NCBI RefSeq assembly: GCF_934371575.1
Contig: NZ_CAKRNY010000085.1
Coordinates: 1-8,614, forward strand
Source: an uncultured Blautia sp.
Lineage (GTDB): Bacteria > Bacillota > Clostridia > Lachnospirales > Lachnospiraceae
Length of the DNA stretch: 8,614 nucleotides
Direction of reading: 5' to 3'
In this document: in pieces, positions 1 through 5,546 of the stretch
Layout of the letters: each line of letters begins with the position of its first letter
How positions within the stretch are numbered: the stretch's first letter is position 1
The notes under the pieces: model-generated
Databases searched by the model: none
What the model was told of the DNA's origin: nothing
The model's input: only the letters and a program-made list of their open reading frames with translations
Made by a program: the position numbers and the translations under genes

Positions 1-95
1 TCAAATAAATCAGCTTTTGCTTCCTCTGCAATCATCTCTGCTACTTTTTTTGTTGTTCCGCTTGCACTGAAAAATGCAACTAATTTTTTACTCAT
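1..95 (-). CDS. flavodoxin family protein, N-terminal part (runs off the left edge)
   Basis: The first 31 codons of a flavodoxin-type FMN-binding electron carrier or NAD(P)H-dependent reductase are present; the rest lies beyond position 1. The protein starts MSKKLVAFFSASGTTKKVAE, which is the hydrophobic first beta strand followed by the Ser/Thr/Gly-rich loop (SASGTTKK, residues 10-17) that holds the FMN phosphate in flavodoxins. The ATG at 95-93 is preceded by an AAGGGGC ribosome binding site (104-110) at 8-nt spacing. A LysR regulator lies immediately upstream on the same strand, an arrangement in which the regulator often controls the redox gene. A promoter and a perfect inverted repeat lie between them. 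Without the C-terminal half, a short-chain flavodoxin cannot be told from a flavodoxin-like reductase. Confidence 0.85.
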   Translation of the reverse strand, partial: MSKKLVAFFSASGTTKKVAEMIAEEAKADLF

Positions 96-131
96 AATAA
101 AAAGCCCCTTTCTTTGCGAATTTCGCGCATA

Positions 132-175
132 AAAATAGATGTATAAGATTTGATTTTCTCTTATACATCTATTTT
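132..175. repeat. perfect 17-bp inverted repeat in the flavodoxin promoter/leader
   Basis: Two 17-bp arms (132-148 and 159-175) are exact reverse complements, separated by 10 bases. On the minus strand the first arm overlaps the -10 element of the predicted flavodoxin promoter and the second lies inside the leader, so the element could be a repressor operator. Transcribed from the upstream LysR gene, the same sequence would fold into an A+U-rich hairpin ending in U5, so it could also act as a weak terminator for the LysR transcript. The sequence does not distinguish these roles. Confidence 0.8.
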
Positions 176-200
176 ATACCCAATTATTTTATTATGTCTA
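173..200 (-). promoter_or_regulatory. sigma-A-type promoter for the flavodoxin gene
   Basis: On the minus strand TAGACA (195-200) and TATAAA (173-178) are separated by 16 bases; each matches its consensus hexamer at 5 of 6 positions. Transcription would begin near 166, giving a leader of about 70 nt. The inverted repeat 132-175 starts within the -10 box, suggesting regulated initiation. Confidence 0.5.
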
Positions 201-221
201 ATGCTTATATCGAATTCTCTT

Positions 222-1100
222 CTATGCCTGAAAAGCATTTATTTCTTCTATCATTTTACTGACTGCCAGAGAATATGGAATGTTTCGCCTCCAGGCAATC
301 ACAGTACTTGTCGTGATTTCAGGAGAAATTCTTCGCTGTACAAGAATATCCTCTCGCCAATACTTTGCAGCACCTTCGATGGATACCGGATATCCCAATC
401 CATTTGCTGCCATAACTCCGGCATTCGTTCCAAGATTACTTGTAAAAGCAATCTGCAGTTTCGAAAAGTCTTTTCCAAACCAATTGGCAAGTTCACTTTG
501 AACATTCACTCTTTCCGGCAGGATCAATGGTTTTCCAATAAGATCTTCTTTTTTTATAAACTCTTTTTCTGCCAGCGGATCATCCGGCCGCATTCCAACA
601 CACCAGTGATCACAATCCGTAATCCGGATATAATCCAGGCCTTCCGTATCCATCGGCTCCATGAATAATGCAATATCTACAAGTCCTTTGTTCATCATCT
701 CATACACTGCATCTGCTGTTGCAGTATGCAATACAATCTGAACCAGCGGATATTTTTCTTTATATGTTTTACATATCTTCGCCAATATTTCCACTGCTGC
801 AAATTCACCGCAGCCAATGGTTACAGTTCCCTCTACAACCTCTTCTTTTCCTTTCAGTTCCTCAAGCGTCCTTTCCTCAAGATTAAGAATCTCCAGGGCA
901 CGCCTTTTTAATAAAATTCCCTCATCAGTAAGCGAAATTTTCTTCCCGCTTCGAATAAATAATGTTACTCCAAGCTCCTCTTCAAATGCCGCCATTTGTC
1001 TGGATAGCGTTGGCTGAGTAATATGCAATTGTTCTGCTGCTTTTGTAAAGCTCTGTTCTTTTGCTACTGTCAGAAAATAGCGTAATAGTCTTAATTCCAT
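222..1100 (-). CDS. LysR-family transcriptional regulator
   Basis: A full-length (292 aa) LysR-type regulator. Residues 1-60 form the winged helix-turn-helix, with the typical signature from S17 to F48 (SFTKAAEQLHITQPTLSRQ, then LEEELGV-like EEELGVTLF). A linker helix follows to about residue 88, and the effector-binding periplasmic-binding-protein-like domain begins at GTVTIGCGE (91-99) and runs to the C-terminus. The ATG at 1100-1098 has an AGGAA site 8 bases upstream. A weak promoter candidate (TTGTTC, 16 bases, TATAGA; 1159-1186) lies upstream, next to a 10-bp palindrome TTACATGTAA at 1166-1175. The effector is unknown. The flavodoxin immediately downstream is the obvious candidate target, by position only. 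Confidence 0.95.
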   Translation of the reverse strand: MELRLLRYFLTVAKEQSFTKAAEQLHITQPTLSRQMAAFEEELGVTLFIRSGKKISLTDEGILLKRRALEILNLEERTLEELKGKEEVVEGTVTIGCGEFAAVEILAKICKTYKEKYPLVQIVLHTATADAVYEMMNKGLVDIALFMEPMDTEGLDYIRITDCDHWCVGMRPDDPLAEKEFIKKEDLIGKPLILPERVNVQSELANWFGKDFSKLQIAFTSNLGTNAGVMAANGLGYPVSIEGAAKYWREDILVQRRISPEITTSTVIAWRRNIPYSLAVSKMIEEINAFQA

Positions 1101-1317
1101 GTTTTTTATTCCTGCTTTTTTGTTGTAACTGTTCTATCATGTTGCGTCCCAAACATCCTCTATATTTACATGTAATATCCGAACAAAATCCCGTAGGTTA
1201 TTTTTTAATTACCTATGCCTTCCAAGCCTTGATTTTACTGGCTTTTTGGCAAAGCTTTCAAAGAGTGCCGTGGCAGATAAAAAACACTTTTATCATTGTT
1301 GCATAATCTCGCATTTC
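1101..1317. other. intergenic region between the LysR and HD-domain genes
   Basis: These 217 nt separate the LysR start from the end of the HD-domain gene. They contain the LysR upstream region with the TTACATGTAA palindrome. I see no convincing gene or strong terminator. A weak AAGCC/GGCTT hairpin is possible around 1227-1247. The plus-strand open frame over this stretch runs antisense into LysR and has no ribosome binding site. Confidence 0.5.
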
Positions 1318-1836
1318 TTAGTTTTTTCTTGGCATTTTTAAAAATATCGATTCTAACAACCTGCATCCTGCCGGTGTTTTAAAAATCCGGTCTTTTGCAC
1401 CTTCAATCGACTCTCTTGAATAATTACTTTCGCTTGCATTTACAAGAAAATCTGCTTCTACTAAAATCTGATAATCCATCCCATCTATATTCGTATATGT
1501 ATGATGGTGTGTGACCAGCCATACGATACGCTCAACTTTCTGTTCTGATACAGGAAGGTCTTCAAAGAATTCTTTTACCAGAGGTTCACTTTCAAGTTCC
1601 TGATTTTTACCGTTCGTATTACCATATTTCTCACGGCAAAGCGGACAGGATATATCATGGACAACTGCTGCAAGTTCAAGGATTGCCTGTGTATTTGCAT
1701 CCACACTTTCCTGCTCTCCTATCGTCTTTGCATATGCCCATACTTTCAGGAAATGTTCGATGTCTCTCAAATTACCCTGATAAAAATCAATCATTTTTTC
1801 GATGGCAGCTGATGTAATTTTAGATTTTTCTTCCAT
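1318..1836 (-). CDS. HD-domain metal-dependent phosphohydrolase-like protein
   Basis: A 172-aa soluble protein of the HD superfamily, whose members hydrolyse phosphate esters, often of nucleotides, using one or two metal ions. The expected ligands are visible in order: H28 (IEHFLKVWAYAK), the H60-D61 doublet in VVHDIS, a His cluster H110-H112 (VTHHHTY) and D129 in the VEADFLVNA motif. C64 and C67 (CPLC) follow the HD doublet. The start is set at 1836 rather than eight codons upstream, because an excellent AAGGAGGAG site (1844-1852) sits 7 bases before this ATG and overlaps the earlier one. The gene is monocistronic by position; its upstream region shares 228 nt with the divergent methyltransferase gene. 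The substrate cannot be predicted. Confidence 0.88.
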   Translation of the reverse strand: MEEKSKITSAAIEKMIDFYQGNLRDIEHFLKVWAYAKTIGEQESVDANTQAILELAAVVHDISCPLCREKYGNTNGKNQELESEPLVKEFFEDLPVSEQKVERIVWLVTHHHTYTNIDGMDYQILVEADFLVNASESNYSRESIEGAKDRIFKTPAGCRLLESIFLKMPRKN

Positions 1837-1867
1837 AGTAGAACTCCTCCTTGATTTCATCTGATTT

Positions 1868-1893
1868 ATCGTTTACACTTTCTAGATCGTTTA
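1868..1893. repeat. direct repeat ATCGTTTA x2 upstream of the HD gene
   Basis: ATCGTTTA occurs at 1868-1875 and again at 1886-1893, 18 bp apart and so on roughly the same helical face, within the upstream region of the HD-domain gene. It could be a regulator site or chance in A+T-rich DNA. Confidence 0.3.
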
Positions 1894-2012
1894 TTTTATT
1901 GTATCACAGCGAAACATTGTTCTGCCATCGTTTTTCAGGATATGTGTCCAGTTTTTAATAGCAACCAGGTATCCATAGTTTAAAGCTATATCAAACACTA
2001 CTTTTTTCGTAT

Positions 2013-2041
2013 TATACAAACACACTATTTTCTGACATAAT
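2013..2041 (+). promoter_or_regulatory. promoter for the methionine-synthase-like gene
   Basis: TATACA (2013-2018) and CATAAT (2036-2041) are separated by 17 bases, with 4/6 and 5/6 consensus matches. The predicted start near 2048 gives a leader of about 40 nt ending in a strong AGGAGG. A second TATAAT at 2065-2070 lies too close to the ribosome binding site to be the -10 of this gene. Confidence 0.4.
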
Positions 2042-2088
2042 ACAGATAAATCAAACACAACTTGTATAATATCAGGAGGAATTTTATT

Positions 2089-3192
2089 ATGATAAATCTC
2101 ACATATGACATCGTAGGTTCATTTCTCAGACCTGCCGAAATTAAAGAAGCACGTAAAGCCTACAAAGAAGGAACTCTTTCCAGAGAAGAACTGACCAAGA
2201 TCGAAGACCAAACAATTGCTGATCTGGTAGAAAAAGAAGTTTCTCACGGCTTGAAATATGTTACAGATGGAGAATTCCGCCGCAGATGGTGGCATTTGGA
2301 CTGTTTAAAAGAATTTGACGGATTTGATACCATTCATTTTACAAAAGAGATCAACGGAACCCTCAATGAAATTGAACTCGGAACAGTAACCGGTAAATTC
2401 TTCTACGACAAAAACAAAGCACACCCTGAACTTCGCGCCTGGGACTATCTCCACTCACTTGCACAGAAGTATGATGGCATTACCGCAAAAAAATGTATTT
2501 CCGGACCAAATATGATCCTGATTGATCATTTTCTTCAGCTTGGTAACAAAGAAACTCCTTACTACGGAACCGATATCAATGCTTTGATCGATGATATTGC
2601 CAAAGCTTATCAGGATGCCATTCAGGATTTTTATGCCCACGGCTGTCGTTATCTGCAGATTGACGATACGTCCTGGACTTATCTCATTGATGAGAACTTC
2701 TTAAAGAAAGTAACAGCTCTCGGGTATACACAGGAACAAATTTTAAGCTGGTTCCAGCTGGTATCAACCAAAGCTCTGGAAAACAAACCAGAAGATTTCT
2801 TTATTGCAACTCATTTCTGCAAGGGTAACTTTAAAGGAAATCCTCTTTTCCACGGTTTTTATGATTCCGTTGCACCGGTGATTGCTGAAATTCCGTATAA
2901 TGCATTTTTTGTAGAATATGATGATGCCCGCTCCGGTTCTTTTGATCCATGGAGTGTTTTAAAAGACAAGGATGCGATCTTTGTTGCCGGTCTGATTTCT
3001 ACCAAGAATCCAGTTCTGGAAGATCATGATCTTCTGAAAAAACGTTACACCGAAGCACGTCTGGTTGTCGGTGATCAGATTGCACTTTCGCCACAGTGCG
3101 GATTTGCTTCTGTCGAAGAAGGAAACTGTATTGATGAAGAAACACAGTGGAAGAAGATTGATTTGCTGGTATCTTGTCAGGATTTTTTATAA
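2089..3192 (+). CDS. MetE C-terminal-type methyltransferase (YxjG/YxjH-like, 5-methyltetrahydrofolate/homocysteine methyltransferase family)
   Basis: A 367-aa single-domain member of the cobalamin-independent methionine synthase family, equivalent to the C-terminal catalytic barrel of MetE. Characterised relatives transfer a methyl group to homocysteine through a zinc-activated thiolate. The probable zinc ligands are visible: H242 and C244 in THFCKGN, E276 in FVEYDDARSG and C337 in SPQCGFAS. Other family marks are VGSFLRP (9-15), TDGEFRR (59-65) and QIDDTSW (190-196). The ATG at 2089 is chosen because AGGAGG (2074-2079) precedes it; an ATG nine codons earlier would put the ribosome binding site inside the gene. 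The protein lacks the MetE N-terminal half, as usual for YxjG-like proteins, so folate may not be the real methyl donor. I see no SAM or T-box riboswitch in the leader. Confidence 0.9.
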   Translation: MINLTYDIVGSFLRPAEIKEARKAYKEGTLSREELTKIEDQTIADLVEKEVSHGLKYVTDGEFRRRWWHLDCLKEFDGFDTIHFTKEINGTLNEIELGTVTGKFFYDKNKAHPELRAWDYLHSLAQKYDGITAKKCISGPNMILIDHFLQLGNKETPYYGTDINALIDDIAKAYQDAIQDFYAHGCRYLQIDDTSWTYLIDENFLKKVTALGYTQEQILSWFQLVSTKALENKPEDFFIATHFCKGNFKGNPLFHGFYDSVAPVIAEIPYNAFFVEYDDARSGSFDPWSVLKDKDAIFVAGLISTKNPVLEDHDLLKKRYTEARLVVGDQIALSPQCGFASVEEGNCIDEETQWKKIDLLVSCQDFL

Positions 3193-3200
3193 GTTTGAAA

Positions 3201-3226
3201 CGCCGTACTACTTAGTTAGTGCGGCG
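3201..3226 (+). terminator. GC-rich hairpin after the methyltransferase gene
   Basis: Arms 3201-3210 and 3217-3226 form a 10-bp stem with one G-U pair and a 6-base loop, starting 9 bases after the stop codon. No clean T-run follows at once; the next T-rich stretch begins around 3239. The position fits a transcription terminator for this gene, perhaps imperfect. Confidence 0.55.
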
Positions 3227-3328
3227 GACAAACAACTCTTTTCTGCTTTTAATTCTACATTTTTTCTATAGCAATTTTTTCCCTTACTTAACCTAAAACT
3301 ATCTATAACTTCCTCAATAATTCATTTT

Positions 3329-4000
3329 TTAGTCCCAAAGTGCAAAAAAGTGTTCCTTCAGCAAATCCATCGCTTCATTTTTGCACTGTTCTCTATACTT
3401 TTCCAATTCTTTATCTTCAGCAAAATATTTTTCCGATATTTCTTTAAATTCCGATATCTCATCCATAAAATGCATTGTTCTGCTTCCATGTTTCTGACTT
3501 TCTTTCAATTCTTCTTCTGTCTGCAATTTTTCTCCAAATAAACCGTATCTCTTCACAAATTCTTTATACGCTTTACCATATTCTTCATCATATGGATTCT
3601 TTCTCTTGCATGTTTCTTCATTAGACTCTCGCCAAAGAAAAATCATATGATCCAGAATTTTATTCCATTCTGCATGGCAAGTATCATTTACCAGAATTCC
3701 TTCTTTGTTTGTATAATTTTCTCCAAGATATCCTGGTGATCCCATCCGGTTATCTCGCAAATCCTGTAACATTTCTGGAATAAGATTTTGCAAATGTACA
3801 TACATATTCCATTTATCACATTCCGCATATCCTCTTGTGACACGCTGCCAACTCCAATACATACACCTTTTAAAATGTTTTATTTTAGCTGCAAACTTAC
3901 TTTTTTTACCAAGCCCACACATTTGAAAATCTTCTTTTTTCCAAATATTATTCACTGATTTTCCTTTTCTCCCATTCATAGATCTACTCTCTCTATTCAT
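3329..4000 (-). CDS. uncharacterised conserved protein, 223 aa, Trp/aromatic-rich
   Basis: I cannot assign a function. It is a charged cytoplasmic protein with no signal peptide or membrane helix. The core looks like a family of hypothetical proteins I associate with Clostridia and phages: WQRVTRGYAECDKWNM (51-66), LIPEMLQDLRDN (73-84), EWNKILDHMIFLWRE (111-125), and a C-terminal helix ending in LLKEHFFALWD (213-223). The family link is from memory and unverified. The start is uncertain. The ATG at 4000 has no Shine-Dalgarno, and a hairpin ends only 10 bases upstream. A GTG at 3955 (codon 16) has AAGGA six bases before it and may be the true start; a later ATG is codon 27. The gene lies directly downstream of the tRNA-like RNA element on the same strand, which may link them. 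Confidence 0.75.
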   Translation of the reverse strand: MNRESRSMNGRKGKSVNNIWKKEDFQMCGLGKKSKFAAKIKHFKRCMYWSWQRVTRGYAECDKWNMYVHLQNLIPEMLQDLRDNRMGSPGYLGENYTNKEGILVNDTCHAEWNKILDHMIFLWRESNEETCKRKNPYDEEYGKAYKEFVKRYGLFGEKLQTEEELKESQKHGSRTMHFMDEISEFKEISEKYFAEDKELEKYREQCKNEAMDLLKEHFFALWD

Positions 4001-4009
4001 TTTCTAATA

Positions 4010-4035
4010 AAGCCGCAGCTTTTACGCTGCGACTT
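4010..4035 (-). terminator. hairpin ending the tRNA-like transcript, just before the next gene
   Basis: On the minus strand the arms at 4026-4035 and 4010-4019 form a 10-bp stem with one G-U pair and a 6-base loop, followed by TATTAG, so the U-tract is weak (CUUUAUU). It sits 10 bases before the first possible start codon of the downstream gene. It could terminate the structured RNA or attenuate read-through into that gene. Confidence 0.6.
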
Positions 4036-4260
4036 CTATCTCTACATGCCTGCATTGCAGCCATGCGGATTATCCCTGGTCAATCGGTTTAACACCTTAA
4101 CCTGCTTCATGGATTTCAGCACATTGTTATGCCTAAATGAAAGTTTTCTATTTACACAAAACCATTTAAGAACAAAATAGTTAACACTTCATGATTAAAC
4201 ATTCAAACAAAACCTAAAATGATTAACATTTGTAGATGTATATACCACCCAATATCAGCT

Positions 4261-4333
4261 CTTTAAAGGCAGGATTTGAACCCGCGACATCATGATTAGC
4301 AATCATGTACGCTACCAACTGCGCCACTTTTTA
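4261..4333 (-). tRNA. tRNA-like fold, class I, anticodon GCU, defective acceptor stem
   Basis: The tRNA core is nearly canonical on the minus strand: U8; D-stem GCGC/GCGU around an 8-base loop with G18-G19; anticodon stem CATGA/TCATG with loop TTGCTAA (U33, anticodon GCT at 4298-4300, A37); a 5-base variable loop; and T-arm GCGGG/CCTGC with loop TTCAAAT. The anticodon reads Ser codons AGC/AGU, yet bacterial tRNA-Ser has a long variable arm, which is absent here. The acceptor arms (4327-4333 and 4262-4268) pair at only five of seven positions, with two A-A mismatches, the discriminator is G, and no CCA is encoded. I infer a tRNA mimic or decayed tRNA rather than a translating serine tRNA. Confidence 0.6.
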
Positions 4334-4433
4334 CTGAGCATCCAGTTAATCAAAACCGGTATTACCTTCTTGTAACCTAACCCTGTTACAGGGAAACCAA
4401 GTTCGGGATTTTCGCAATACAGACAATGATACA

Positions 4434-5096
4434 TCAGGCAATTTCTATAAATGTAGTTGCATTTGACACTTTAATCTGTGTATCCAGTTCTTTCAAAAGA
4501 ATATTCCGTTTTTCATCCAATACTTCCAGCTTTTTCTTTACATCCAAAGGATCTACAAGTTCTGTTGTATTTTCCTTGACATAAGCATCAACTACACCAA
4601 GCGGCTTGTCATCTTTTACTTTCGTGTCACGCCCAAGAATACTTAAACGCATATTCTCCGCCGTTGCCTGAAGCTGACTGTTCTTCATATCACAAAACCG
4701 TACTCGCTCATTATATTCATCACTCAGCTTTTCTCGAAGTTTCCCTTCAAAATCTGCTTCTCCTTCATAGGAATCTATACCTCTAAGTCTGCTTCTGAGA
4801 GAAATAGCTCCTGCAACGGTAAATGTTCCATAAGATGTCTTGATTTCTGTCTTAGCATTCGACTCTACGATTGCTGCATCAATCTTCTGAAAACGTTCTA
4901 TCAGATCTCCAATCTGCTGATATGCGGCCTCTGCTTCCTTTGCATATTCTGTCTTCTCGATCCTTTTTGCAAACACTTTATCTTCATTCGGCTTAATCGT
5001 ATCTACAAAGCTTGCCTTTGCAATTTTATCCGTAATTTTCTTTACTAACAGATCTCTTTCATCCAGTGCCTGTGTAACTAACATCTTCTCACTCAT
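4434..5096 (-). CDS. unrecognised alpha-helical, probably coiled-coil protein, 220 aa
   Basis: No function can be assigned. The protein is soluble and strongly helical. An N-terminal helix (about 5-30) starts LVTQALDERDLLVKKI. Charged helical segments cover about 45-80 (EYAKEAEAAYQQIGDLIERF) and 115-155. Between them is a short conserved-looking strand/turn, TSYGTFTVAGAISLRSRLRG (87-106). A C-terminal coiled coil (185-210) ends in SNATTFIEI. The ends vaguely recall DIP1984/DUF6847-type small coiled-coil proteins, weak evidence from memory. The start at 5096 is set by TCCTCCT in the plus strand (AGGAGGA, 5104-5110) 7 bases upstream. It has its own promoter (5142-5170), follows an HTH gene, and is followed directly by the tRNA-like RNA, so an RNA-related role is conceivable but only a guess. 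Confidence 0.85.
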   Translation of the reverse strand: MSEKMLVTQALDERDLLVKKITDKIAKASFVDTIKPNEDKVFAKRIEKTEYAKEAEAAYQQIGDLIERFQKIDAAIVESNAKTEIKTSYGTFTVAGAISLRSRLRGIDSYEGEADFEGKLREKLSDEYNERVRFCDMKNSQLQATAENMRLSILGRDTKVKDDKPLGVVDAYVKENTTELVDPLDVKKKLEVLDEKRNILLKELDTQIKVSNATTFIEIA

Positions 5097-5141
5097 AAAA
5101 AAATCCTCCTGTAAAATCATTTCCAACTTCTGATAGAAATA

Positions 5142-5170
5142 ATTTTACCGAAGGATTCCTCATTTGTCAT
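5142..5170 (-). promoter_or_regulatory. promoter for the coiled-coil gene and perhaps the tRNA-like RNA
   Basis: On the minus strand ATGACA (5165-5170) and TAAAAT (5142-5147) are separated by exactly 17 bases, each matching consensus at 5 of 6 positions. The predicted start near 5135 leaves a leader of about 38 nt before the ATG. It sits in the 102-nt gap after the XRE gene. With no obvious terminator after 4434, the transcript could include the tRNA-like region. Confidence 0.55.
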
Positions 5171-5198
5171 TGAACTTGTAGTATAATAGCACTTTCTG

Positions 5199-5507
5199 TT
5201 ATGCTGCTTTTCTTTCACTAAGTCTGTCATAATATGCATGCAAATGTCTGCGCTGTAAGAATTTCTTATCCGATTCAATAAATTTTCTATTGCCACACAA
5301 CAGCTCATCTACCGGCAGCTGAAACAATTCGCTGAGTGCATATAAATTGTCAACCGTAGGAAGACTGCTTCCATTCAACCAGTGGTAAACGCTCTGAACA
5401 CTTCCGAGTCCCAAATACTGCTGCACATCTTTCACAGAAAAACCATACATCTTCATAATTCTTTTCAATCTGATTCCTGTTGCCTTCATATCAATTGTTG
5501 GGATCAT
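5199..5507 (-). CDS. XRE-family helix-turn-helix protein
   Basis: A 102-aa DNA-binding protein with a Cro/CI-type HTH over residues 10-70: GIRLKRIMKMYGFSVKDV (helices 1-2), then GSVQSVYHWLNG (36-46), the recognition helix, and LPTVDNLYALSELFQLPVDEL (49-69) closing the domain. A basic tail (74-102) follows and may dimerise or bind a partner. The start at 5507 is supported by AGGAGG six bases upstream. It lies 39 nt after the SpoU-type methyltransferase gene and 102 nt before the coiled-coil gene. It may autoregulate or control the promoter at 5142-5170; no clear operator is visible. Confidence 0.9.
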   Translation of the reverse strand: MIPTIDMKATGIRLKRIMKMYGFSVKDVQQYLGLGSVQSVYHWLNGSSLPTVDNLYALSELFQLPVDELLCGNRKFIESDKKFLQRRHLHAYYDRLSERKAA

Positions 5508-5546
5508 CGTTCTCCTCCTTCATTTCATCTTAAATGTACTGAATAA

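Larger units (their letters stand above)
4010..4433 (-). ncRNA. candidate structured non-coding RNA containing a tRNA-like module
   Basis: This 424-nt stretch between two genes has no plausible coding frame but much potential structure on the minus strand. In transcript order: a CCCTG/CAGGG hairpin (about 4381-4393); a CCGGTT/AACTGG stem with one G-U pair; a tRNA-like fold at 4261-4333; an exact 8-bp pairing between 4345-4352 and 4220-4227 that would enclose the tRNA fold; an A+U-rich spacer; a CATG-G-CTGCA/TGCAG-G-CATG hairpin near 4047-4070; and the final hairpin 4010-4035. The 5' boundary is not defined; the RNA could be read from the promoter at 5142-5170 through the preceding gene. Large tRNA-bearing RNAs such as GOLLD, and Y-RNA-like RNAs with tRNA modules, are precedents, but I cannot assign it to either. 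Confidence 0.5.

Noticed and set aside
150..1017. Plus-strand open frames antisense to the LysR gene
   Set aside because: They lie opposite a full-length LysR gene with clear domains, lack ribosome binding sites, and read as low-complexity Phe/Ser/Leu-rich sequence typical of antisense shadows.
1061..1306. Plus-strand 81-codon frame covering the LysR-HD intergenic gap
   Set aside because: No Shine-Dalgarno, begins inside LysR in antisense, and no recognisable domain.
1861..2088. SAM, T-box or cobalamin riboswitch in front of the MetE-like gene
   Set aside because: The predicted leader is only about 40 nt and none of the conserved motifs of these riboswitches is visible.
4261..4333. Ordinary tRNA-Ser(GCU)
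   Set aside because: No long variable arm, two acceptor mismatches and no encoded CCA.
4001..4433. Assignment of the RNA as GOLLD, ROOL, tmRNA or group I intron
   Set aside because: It is shorter than typical GOLLD or ROOL, lacks a tmRNA tag frame and CCA end, and I see no group I core elements; only the generic tRNA-containing architecture is supported.
5117..5308. Minus-strand 63-codon frame bridging the XRE gene and the coiled-coil promoter
   Set aside because: Overlaps the XRE gene in another frame, starts without a ribosome binding site and has no domain.
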